Assembly: GCA_025361385.1 (NCBI GenBank)
Contig: JANYAJ010000454.1
Location: forward strand, 1-5,552
Length of the DNA stretch: 5,552 nucleotides
Direction: 5' to 3'
Source: Nitrospira sp.
GTDB lineage: Bacteria; Nitrospirota; Nitrospiria; Nitrospirales; Nitrospiraceae
Below are positions 1 to 4,514 of this stretch, in pieces. The notes beneath the pieces are model-generated. The model saw only the letters and a program-made list of their open reading frames with translations. It made no database searches and was not told where the DNA came from. Position 1 is the first letter of the stretch. The number at the start of each line of letters is the position of its first letter. Both the position numbers and the translations under genes were made by a program.

Positions 1-669
1 ACAGACCACCACGTCAGCGCTCCCACTGTAGACATCACGGCCCTCGACATTACCGATGAAGTTGAGCGAACTGGCCTTCAGGAGCTTGAACGCTTCCTTC
101 GTCACTTCGTTCCCCTTGCTATCCTCTTCCCCGATGCTCAACAACCCGACACGTGGATTGGGCTTCCCGAACAGATGCTTGCCGTATTCATTCCCCATGA
201 TGGCGAACTGCGCCAAATGCTGGGCACTACAGTCTACATTGGCCCCGACATCCAACATAATAGCCATGCCAGTCAGCGTGGGCAGGCAGGTTGCGATCGC
301 CGGACGCTCGACACCCTTGGTCAGCCCGAGCACAAAGAACGAGGCGACCATGCTGGCTCCGGTATTCCCGGGACTGACCACGGCACTGGCCTCGCCACTC
401 TTGACCAACTCGGTCGCGATCCAGATAGAGGAGTTCCGTTTCTTACGGGCTACGGTTGCCGGCGATTCGTGCATCTCGACGACTTGCGAGGCATGCCGGA
501 TAGACAGGCGTGAATCTGTACAGCCCAGACGGCGACATTCGGCAGTGAGAATGGCCTCATCGCCGACGAGCAGGATCTCGACATCACATTCCTGGGCGGC
601 CTGGAGAGCCCCCTCAATAACCGGGGCCGGTCCATGATCGCCACCCATGGCATCAAGCGCAATCTTCAT
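1..669 (-). CDS. plsX: Phosphate acyltransferase PlsX, N-terminal 223 residues (cut by window edge)
   Basis: PlsX is a peripheral membrane enzyme that transfers the acyl group from acyl-ACP to phosphate. The acyl-phosphate product is used by PlsY to make lysophosphatidic acid at the start of phospholipid synthesis. I translated the frame by hand from the ATG at 669 to base 1 and it is open throughout. It begins MKIALDAMGGDHGP, the family's hallmark N-terminus. It continues with an ESPATVARKK segment at about 68-77, SPGNTGA at 99-105, MLDVGANVDC at 138-147, and GLLSIGEEDSKGNE at 175-188. The family is usually 330-350 residues, so about two thirds is present. The glycine-loop motif usually reads SAGNTGA; here residue 100 is Pro. 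No clear Shine-Dalgarno precedes the ATG, so the start rests on homology. It follows rpmF, its usual neighbour, but across an unusually long 353-nt gap. Confidence 0.96.
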   Translation of the reverse strand, partial: MKIALDAMGGDHGPAPVIEGALQAAQECDVEILLVGDEAILTAECRRLGCTDSRLSIRHASQVVEMHESPATVARKKRNSSIWIATELVKSGEASAVVSPGNTGASMVASFFVLGLTKGVERPAIATCLPTLTGMAIMLDVGANVDCSAQHLAQFAIMGNEYGKHLFGKPNPRVGLLSIGEEDSKGNEVTKEAFKLLKASSLNFIGNVEGRDVYSGSADVVVC

Positions 670-750
670 AGAAGCCAAGTACTCATAGAACGATGACGTG
701 TCAGGTGGTCACGGAAGACAAACAGCCGTCACGACGCTACATGCGGCAGG

Positions 751-779
751 AGTTTAGAGCAGTGAACTGGTTGACGCAA
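751..779 (-). promoter_or_regulatory. Weak promoter candidate upstream of plsX
   Basis: On the minus strand TTGCGT (779-774) and TAAACT (756-751) are separated by exactly 17 nt. They match the sigma-70 consensus at 3 of 6 and 4 of 6 positions. The -35-like box lies inside the left copy of the 38-bp repeat. A start here would give a plsX leader of about 75 nt. Matches this weak occur by chance, so this is a candidate only. It is listed because plsX is far enough from rpmF to need its own promoter. Confidence 0.2.
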
Positions 780-809
780 CAGGCAAACGGGCATCATTCT
801 GATGGAGCC
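772..809. repeat. 38-bp direct repeat, copy 1
   Basis: This copy is identical over 38 bases to 844-881, with start-to-start spacing of 72 bp and a 34-bp unrelated stretch between. Each copy contains a short perfect inverted repeat, CATCA-TTC-TGATG, here at 792-804. Identity breaks at the next base on the right (A at 810 versus C at 882). There is no third copy one period to the left. Confidence 0.9.
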
Positions 810-843
810 AATCGGGCCGTTCTGAGTAATGGCGACGGACAAA

Positions 844-881
844 TGACGCAACAGGCAAACGGGCATCATTCTGATGGAGCC
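844..881. repeat. 38-bp direct repeat, copy 2
   Basis: This is an exact copy of 772-809. In this copy the CATCA-TTC-TGATG inverted repeat (864-876) is flanked by GGG (861-863) and CCC (880-882). A somewhat longer bulged hairpin can therefore form. No further copy is visible one period to the right. Confidence 0.9.
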
Positions 882-926
882 CCTAGAGCCACCGTGCCCT
901 GCAGGCGCAAACCATCGGCCGTCCAA

Positions 927-945
927 CAGCCTGCCGAACAGGCTG
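927..945. other. 7-bp inverted repeat (hairpin) in the rpmF-plsX gap
   Basis: CAGCCTG (927-933) and CAGGCTG (939-945) pair perfectly around a 5-nt loop. On the minus-strand transcript the bases after the stem are not a U-run, so it is a poor terminator. It may instead be part of a dispersed intergenic repeat or an RNA-processing or stability structure. Confidence 0.55.
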
Positions 946-983
946 CTCAACCTGACGTCTAGCAAGTCCGTAGCGAGGACGAT

Positions 984-1013
984 GTTCCACGTACTCCGTT
1001 GCGTACGTGGAAC
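984..1013 (-). other. Strong 11-bp hairpin just downstream of rpmF
   Basis: GTTCCACGTAC (984-994) and GTACGTGGAAC (1003-1013) form a perfect 11-bp stem with an 8-nt loop. It begins 9 nt after the rpmF stop codon in the direction of transcription. The sequence following the stem on the minus strand (ATCGTCC) lacks a U-tract. It therefore does not fit a classical Rho-independent terminator, although it could stabilise the 3' end of upstream mRNA, mark a processing site, or terminate in a U-tract-independent way. Confidence 0.75.
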
Positions 1014-1022
1014 GAAAGTCGA

Positions 1023-1208
1023 CTAGGATTCTTCGACTTGGATGACTGCCTTACCCTTGTAGGTTCCGCAATTCAAGCAGGTGTAATGCGGGAGCTTGAT
1101 CTCATGGCACTGCGGACAGACGGACATGCCCGGCGGGGTCATGCGCAGTTTTTGGGTACGCCGCGTGTCGCGTCGTTCCCGTGAATGTTTATGTTTCGGA
1201 TTTGGCAT
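1023..1208 (-). CDS. rpmF: 50S ribosomal protein L32, zinc-binding form
   Basis: L32 is a small structural protein of the large ribosomal subunit. The 61-residue product matches the family's usual size. It starts MPNPKHKHSRERRDTRRTQ, the typical basic N-terminus, and ends with a zinc ribbon in which C31-x2-C34 and C44-x2-C47 are all intact. It is therefore the zinc-dependent (C+) form rather than a cysteine-less paralogue. The start is fixed by AAGGAG at 1219-1214, 5 nt before the ATG. It lies 37 nt after yceD, matching the common yceD-rpmF-plsX order, and is followed at once by a strong hairpin. Confidence 0.97.
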   Translation of the reverse strand: MPNPKHKHSRERRDTRRTQKLRMTPPGMSVCPQCHEIKLPHYTCLNCGTYKGKAVIQVEES

Positions 1209-1245
1209 GGCAACTCCTTCTCACTCTCGATAGCAGGCGGTCACG

Positions 1246-1836
1246 CTATGATGCTGACGATCCGCCGGTCTTGCGTTTCGTGCCCTGAACCACCCGAAAA
1301 ATAGGGATCGGTGGTTCCGCGGCACATTGACAGGGCCCCTCATTCAAATTTTTCCCACATCGTGCACAAAGCCCCAAACACTCGTCACTGCAGATGGGCT
1401 GCATCGGCGCGGCCAGAATGACATGCTCACGCAGCATGGGGGCCAATTCTAAGAAATTGCCTTGATATTGATACTGGTCATCCAGGTCTTCCTCTTCTTC
1501 AGCCGCCACAACCTCTTCGCGCGCCTTTCGAGGATCGACTCGCTTCGGGTGGCGCGGCGGAGATTTCGGCTCAGGGATGAAAGCCGCCCTCACCGAAAAA
1601 GCCAGAGGATCCTCGTACTGCGTCAAACACCGCACACATTCGCGGAGGATCGTCCCCTCAAGCACACCGGTCACCGCAACGAGCCCTTCGACGTTGGTCA
1701 GATCCAAACTCACCGCGAGCGGACCATGAGCGATGGCATCATCCTCGGCCAGACCGAGTTCTTCAGCCGTAACCTCGCCGACGAGCGAAAGCCCGTCTGC
1801 TGTAATGCTAGCCAGCGGCGGCGTTAATAGATCCAT
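1246..1836 (-). CDS. yceD: YceD/DUF177 family cysteine-rich protein
   Basis: YceD (DUF177) proteins are encoded next to rpmF in many bacteria and plant relatives act in 23S rRNA accumulation, so a role in large-subunit assembly is likely. With the start at 1836 the product has 196 residues. It shows the family signatures: a CVRCL motif at C67/C70, then an acidic linker at about 107-120 (EEVVAAEEEEDLDD), then a C-terminal block with C149, C153, C157, C160, C169 and C171, including GLCARCGKNLN. The Cys arrangement suggests metal binding. The start is uncertain. The frame is open upstream to a TTG at 1872, and in-frame ATGs exist at 1860, 1854 and 1836. I prefer 1836 because AGGTAGGGG precedes it at close spacing and because the family N-terminus fits. 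1854 (202 residues) is the main alternative. Confidence 0.9.
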   Translation of the reverse strand: MDLLTPPLASITADGLSLVGEVTAEELGLAEDDAIAHGPLAVSLDLTNVEGLVAVTGVLEGTILRECVRCLTQYEDPLAFSVRAAFIPEPKSPPRHPKRVDPRKAREEVVAAEEEEDLDDQYQYQGNFLELAPMLREHVILAAPMQPICSDECLGLCARCGKNLNEGPCQCAAEPPIPIFRVVQGTKRKTGGSSAS

Positions 1837-1880
1837 CGTGGCCCCTACCTGCATGCCCATCCCCAACGTCAACGATTACG

Positions 1881-2144
1881 TTATCGCTCTTCCGCGAAAC
1901 TGATCAGCGCGATATGCCGAGCCCGCTTGACGGCAGCCGTCAATTCGCGCTGGTGCCTCATGCAATTGCCGGAAATACGCCGCGGAACGATCCGCCCGCG
2001 CTCCGTAAGGAAATTTCTCAATAGCCCGACGTCTTTGAAATCGATCGCGCCTTTTTCAATGCAAAACCGACAAGGCCGGCGACGCTGAAAAAACCGTCCG
2101 CCACCACCGCCTCCGTCCCGATCTCCGCCCTGTTCACGCTCCAT
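1881..2144 (-). CDS. rpsR: 30S ribosomal protein S18, cysteine-containing form
   Basis: S18 binds the platform of the small subunit as a partner of S6. The 87-residue product has a Gly-rich, basic N-terminus (six consecutive Gly at 11-16) followed by the conserved core: [31 protein letters not shown] and [19 protein letters not shown]25-x2-C28 and C61-x2-H64 form the potential zinc site seen in C+ versions of S18. GGGAG at 2155-2151, 6 nt before the ATG, supports the start. It follows ssb by 17 nt, the classical rpsF-ssb-rpsR arrangement. rplI, which often follows rpsR, is absent here; yceD follows instead. Confidence 0.97.
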   Translation of the reverse strand: MEREQGGDRDGGGGGGRFFQRRRPCRFCIEKGAIDFKDVGLLRNFLTERGRIVPRRISGNCMRHQRELTAAVKRARHIALISFAEER

Positions 2145-2161
2145 AACCGTCTCCCTTTTTG

Positions 2162-2560
2162 TTAGACGTGCTCTTCGGGTTCATACCCGGCATCATCGTG
2201 CGCTGGTGGCTCAACCCCGCCGCCGCCATCCTGGCGTTTCGGCATAAACGTCACTGTTTGGGCCACCACCTCATGCTTGCTGCGCTTTTGGCCGTCTTCG
2301 GTTTCCCATCGGCGTTGCTGTAGCCGCCCGTCGACGATGACACCGCTTCCCTTGCTGAGATACTGCCCGCAATGTTCCGCCTGCTTGCCAAAGACCACAA
2401 TGTCGACAAAGCAGACTTCCTCTTTTAATTCTTCGCCCTGCTTGTATCGCCGACTGACCGCAAGGCCTAAGCTGGCCACCGGCGTCCCGTTCGGCGTATA
2501 CCGCAACTCAGGATTCCGCGTGAGGTTCCCGATCAGAATGACTTTATTAAACCCGGCCAC
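2162..2560 (-). CDS. ssb: Single-stranded DNA-binding protein SSB
   Basis: SSB coats single-stranded DNA during replication, repair and recombination and recruits partner proteins through its acidic C-terminal tip. The 132-residue product begins [21 protein letters not shown], which is diagnostic. It has one OB fold to about residue 108, with the [12 protein letters not shown] strand near 51-61 and the [11 protein letters not shown] segment at 70-80. W85 corresponds to E. coli W88, and F51 replaces W54. The start is GTG at 2560, chosen because GGAGGAG (2574-2568) sits 7 nt upstream. An in-frame TTG at 2566 would be too close to that site. The gene overlaps the end of rpsF by 14 nt. The tail is short (about 24 residues) and ends EPEEHV, lacking the usual DDIPF tip. 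Confidence 0.96.
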   Translation of the reverse strand: MAGFNKVILIGNLTRNPELRYTPNGTPVASLGLAVSRRYKQGEELKEEVCFVDIVVFGKQAEHCGQYLSKGSGVIVDGRLQQRRWETEDGQKRSKHEVVAQTVTFMPKRQDGGGGVEPPAHDDAGYEPEEHV

Positions 2561-2894
2561 CGGCAAACTCCTCCGAGGACGTCTCGAGTGGCCGTGGCGG
2601 CACGAGTTCTTTTTTGAGATGGACGGTCAAGAACTTAAGGATGGGGTCTTCCAGCCGGTAGGACCGTTCCAATTCACCGACCGTGATATTGGGCGCCCTG
2701 AAGTAGAAATAGGCGTAGGTGCCTTTGCGTTCACGCTTCACTTCATACGCGAGTTTTTTCTTGCCCCAGTTTTCTGACTTGATAAACTGCGCACCGGTCT
2801 TCTCGGCGACTGCCTTCATCTTCTCGATAAGGGCAGCGGTCTCTTCATCGGTAAGAGACGTACGAATAATAAACAGAGACTCGTAGAGCTCCAT
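2547..2894 (-). CDS. rpsF: 30S ribosomal protein S6
   Basis: S6 pairs with S18 on the 30S platform. The 115-residue product shows the family pattern: MELYESLFIIRTSLTDEE at the start, the ENWGKKKLAYEVKRERKGTY strand region at about 41-60, and the YRLEDPILKFLTVHL segment near 79-93. The reading frame is open 15 codons further upstream, but the ATG at 2894 matches the family start. It is preceded by a strong AGGAGG at 2908-2903, 8 nt away. The gene heads a ribosomal operon with ssb and rpsR and follows a promoter candidate and a structured leader. Those fit the known S6:S18 feedback control of such operons. Confidence 0.97.
   Translation of the reverse strand: MELYESLFIIRTSLTDEETAALIEKMKAVAEKTGAQFIKSENWGKKKLAYEVKRERKGTYAYFYFRAPNITVGELERSYRLEDPILKFLTVHLKKELVPPRPLETSSEEFAGGRV
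2568..2574 (-). promoter_or_regulatory. Ribosome binding site that sets the GTG start of ssb
   Basis: GGAGGAG lies inside the 3' end of rpsF, 7 nt upstream of the GTG at 2560 and only 1 nt from the in-frame TTG at 2566. The spacing favours GTG, which also yields the family N-terminus MAGFNKV. Confidence 0.8.
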
Positions 2895-2902
2895 GCAGCA
2901 AT

Positions 2903-2908
2903 CCTCCT
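2903..2908 (-). promoter_or_regulatory. Ribosome binding site of rpsF
   Basis: AGGAGG, a full-strength Shine-Dalgarno, is 8 nt before the ATG at 2894. It decides against the longer in-frame extension from 2939, whose product would carry 15 extra N-terminal residues unlike S6. Confidence 0.85.
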
Positions 2909-2967
2909 GGACAAAGGCCCCCGAACGAGTCGGGAGCAAGGTGTAGGTACGCTGGATTCAGCCAGCG
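2909..2967 (-). promoter_or_regulatory. Structured rpsF leader, candidate S6:S18 autoregulatory element
   Basis: Between the promoter candidate and the rpsF ribosome binding site the minus-strand transcript can form two hairpins. One is CGCTGG/CCAGCG (2967-2962 with 2955-2950, 6-nt loop). The other is CCCGA/TCGGG (2934-2930 with 2924-2920, 5-nt loop), ending 11 nt before AGGAGG. rpsF leaders in many bacteria contain an RNA structure with a conserved CCG that binds the S6:S18 dimer and represses the operon. The CCG in the second stem and the position fit that idea, but I have not shown a match to the motif's consensus. Confidence 0.4.
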
Positions 2968-2977
2968 CGAAGGGGTG

Positions 2978-3007
2978 AAGCTAACATAGCCTTGAAGAAA
3001 CTGTCAA
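2978..3007 (-). promoter_or_regulatory. Promoter candidate for the rpsF-ssb-rpsR operon
   Basis: A perfect TTGACA lies at 3007-3002 on the minus strand. Downstream, the -10 region is less clear. TTAGCT follows after 17 nt and TAGCTT after 18 nt, while the best-looking hexamer, TATGTT (2988-2983), is only 13 nt away. The location fits a ribosomal operon promoter, about 80 nt of leader before the rpsF ATG. The -35 box is the convincing part. Confidence 0.5.
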
Positions 3008-3024
3008 ATGAAAGGGGAGGCCCC
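3007..3024 (-). terminator. Possible weak terminator after pth
   Basis: On the minus strand GGGG (3024-3021), CCT, CCCC (3017-3014) is followed by TTTCATTT, giving a 4-bp GC stem with an interrupted U-run. It lies about 70 nt beyond the pth stop and immediately abuts the TTGACA of the next promoter candidate. A second short inverted repeat, GTGAA-TC-TTCAC, is at 3027-3038. The stem is short, so termination here is uncertain. Confidence 0.3.
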
Positions 3025-3091
3025 GCGTGAATCTTCACTCTGGCCAGACCGCACGTCGACTCCTGGATTCCTCGGTACTGGCGGCGAACAA

Positions 3092-3688
3092 TCAGCCTGC
3101 CGGCGCCCCTTCATCTCCTGCCGGCTTCTCACGAATGTTGAACTGATTCATGGCCACGGCCACCCCCCGGTGGATCAAACATTCCAGCGTATCGACAACG
3201 CGATCGAGACAGGGATTCAACGCCTCGAGTTCTTCTCTCGTGAATGCCTGCAGCACATAATCCGCCGAGTCCTGACGCGGTGCCGGACGGCCGATTCCGA
3301 TTTTTATTCGTATAAACTGAGGCGTTCCGAGCGCCTCGATGACCGACCTGATGCCGTTATGTCCTCCATGCCCGCCCTCTTGCTTGATGCGGAGACGCCC
3401 CATCTCAAGGTCAAGATCGTCGTGGAGAAGGATCAGATCTGCGGCAGTTAATGAATACTCGCGGAGGAGGCCTTTGAGCGGAGGACCGGTGATGTTCATC
3501 CATTCGAGCGTGCCGGCAAGCTCGAGGAGTTCCGATCCGAGTCGTCCGGATCCTCGCTGCGCGATTCCGCGCCTGGCGAGACGGATAGACCATCGAGCGG
3601 CAGCCCGCTCGATGGCCAACATGCCGATATTGTGACGAGTCTGAGCATAGGCCGCACCAGGGTTGCCCAGCCCAACGATGAGACGCAC
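3092..3688 (-). CDS. pth: Peptidyl-tRNA hydrolase
   Basis: Pth cleaves the ester bond of peptidyl-tRNAs released prematurely from ribosomes, recycling tRNA in the cytoplasm. The 198-residue product matches the family length. It starts MRLIVGLGNPGAAYAQTRHNIG, with N9 and the catalytic H19 in place. N65 lies in WMNITG, D90 in LLHDDLDL, and N111 in GGHGGHNG; these correspond to E. coli N10, H20, N68, D93 and N114. The start codon is GTG at 3688, 2 nt after the rplY stop. No strong Shine-Dalgarno is seen beyond purine-rich AAGAAG at the end of rplY, which suggests translational coupling. The segment before the catalytic Asn reads LEWMN where most relatives have a Thr-(Tyr/Phe)-Met-Asn pattern. 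It is the last gene before a 197-nt gap. Confidence 0.96.
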   Translation of the reverse strand: MRLIVGLGNPGAAYAQTRHNIGMLAIERAAARWSIRLARRGIAQRGSGRLGSELLELAGTLEWMNITGPPLKGLLREYSLTAADLILLHDDLDLEMGRLRIKQEGGHGGHNGIRSVIEALGTPQFIRIKIGIGRPAPRQDSADYVLQAFTREELEALNPCLDRVVDTLECLIHRGVAVAMNQFNIREKPAGDEGAPAG

Positions 3689-3690
3689 CG

Positions 3691-4464
3691 TTACTTCTTC
3701 TTTTCGGCTTCTTTCTTTTCAGTTTTTGGTGCCGCAGCACCCTTCTTGTCGCCGCCCTTGGCATCAGCCGCCGCTGCACCGGCCTTCCCTGCTTCGCCGC
3801 CCTCAGCACCTTCAACTTTGCCCTTGCCTGCCACTTCGGGCTCTTTCCCGCCCTCAGCCCCGGCTACGCCACTCGCAAGGAGCGACTCCAGCTTGGCTTC
3901 CGTCATCGGCGCCGCCACACTTACAACCATGTGCTCCGGGTCATCGAGGAACTTGATCCCTTCGCGCACGGCGACATCTTTCAAGTGGAGGCCTTGCGAA
4001 ATGTTCAGCCCCGACGCATCAACTTCGATAAAGTCAGGCAACACAGCCGGCAGACACTCAATATGCAACTCACGCATGTTATGGTGAAGAATGCCGCCCT
4101 CCTTCACACCGGCAGGCACTCCGCCGGTCAAATGGAGAGGCACTTTCACACGAATCGGCTTGTTCATCGAGATTTCAAACAGGTCCGCATGAAGCACATG
4201 CCCCTCAACCGGATCGACCTGAAAATCGCGCAAGAGTGCGGTCCGGTTCGGAGTCGACTTCGCACCAGTCAACGTCAGCGACACGAGTGCGGTTCCTCCC
4301 GCCTGTGCCTTCAAAATCTTGACCAAGCTATCAGGCTCAATCGTCAAGAGCAGACATTCGCCCTGCCCGTATAATACGCCCGGGATCTTGCCCTCTCGCC
4401 GAAGCTGGCGCGCCGCACCTTTTCCTGTTTTCTCTCTCACGGTCACTGCTAGTTCGAATTTCAT
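3691..4464 (-). CDS. rplY: 50S ribosomal protein L25, long CTC/TL5 type
   Basis: L25 binds 5S rRNA in the large subunit; the long form is called CTC or TL5 and is linked to general stress in some bacteria. The 257-residue product has the N-terminal 5S-binding domain at about 1-95. Recognisable segments there include KFELAVTVREKTGKGAARQLRREGKIPGVLYG (1-33) and a FQVDPVEGHVLHADLFEI-like block (81-98). A C-terminal beta domain spans about 100-186, with VPLHLTGGVPAGVKEGG and FIEVDASGLNISQGLHLKDV. Residues after about 190 form a low-complexity Ala/Gly/Glu/Lys tail ending KKEAEKKK, longer than the minimal CTC form. GGAGG at 4475-4471, 6 nt before the ATG, fixes the start. It follows prs by 50 nt, a widespread prs-rplY-pth arrangement. 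Confidence 0.96.
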   Translation of the reverse strand: MKFELAVTVREKTGKGAARQLRREGKIPGVLYGQGECLLLTIEPDSLVKILKAQAGGTALVSLTLTGAKSTPNRTALLRDFQVDPVEGHVLHADLFEISMNKPIRVKVPLHLTGGVPAGVKEGGILHHNMRELHIECLPAVLPDFIEVDASGLNISQGLHLKDVAVREGIKFLDDPEHMVVSVAAPMTEAKLESLLASGVAGAEGGKEPEVAGKGKVEGAEGGEAGKAGAAAADAKGGDKKGAAAPKTEKKEAEKKK

Positions 4465-4514
4465 GATACGCCTCCGCCCCCTTCTCGCTGGTCTTCAGAT
4501 GTCTCGGTCTCGAG

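Larger units (their letters stand above)
670..1022. other. 353-nt repeat- and hairpin-rich gap between rpmF and plsX
   Basis: This stretch holds no gene I can support. In transcription order (right to left) it contains a perfect 11-bp hairpin (984-1013), a 7-bp hairpin (927-945), two identical 38-bp direct repeats (844-881 and 772-809), and a weak promoter-like pair (751-779). Short frames are open on both strands across the repeats: 693-962 on plus and 729-965 on minus. Neither has a recognisable domain, and the plus one has no Shine-Dalgarno. They look like frames that happen to stay open because the 72-bp repeat period is a multiple of three. The layout resembles an accumulation of small interspersed intergenic repeats, which is an inference that needs a genome-wide search. 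Confidence 0.6.

Noticed and set aside
56..637. Plus-strand 193-codon frame over the left end.
   Set aside because: It is a shadow of plsX, whose minus-strand frame is continuous and matches the family throughout.
772..881. CRISPR array: 38-bp repeats with a 34-bp spacer.
   Set aside because: Only two repeats and one spacer are present, no further copies occur at the same period, and no cas genes are in the window.
921..951. Integron attC-like site, because RYYYAAC matches (GTCCAAC, GCTCAAC) flank the 7-bp hairpin.
   Set aside because: Both core matches are in the same orientation; an attC site needs RYYYAAC at one end and GTTRRRY at the other.
693..962. Plus-strand 89-codon frame containing a repeated TQQANGHHSDGA peptide.
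   Set aside because: It has no Shine-Dalgarno or recognisable domain, and the opposite strand is equally open. The peptide repeat is explained by a DNA repeat whose period is a multiple of three.
729..965. Minus-strand 78-codon frame with a repeated SIRMMPVCLLR peptide between rpmF and plsX.
   Set aside because: It is co-oriented with the operon, but it spans the hairpin and both repeats, matches no family I know, and its repeat is a by-product of the DNA repeat. I cannot exclude it fully.
3931..4374. Plus-strand frames opposite rplY, pth and prs.
   Set aside because: They are shadows of strongly recognisable minus-strand genes and have no recognisable domains of their own.
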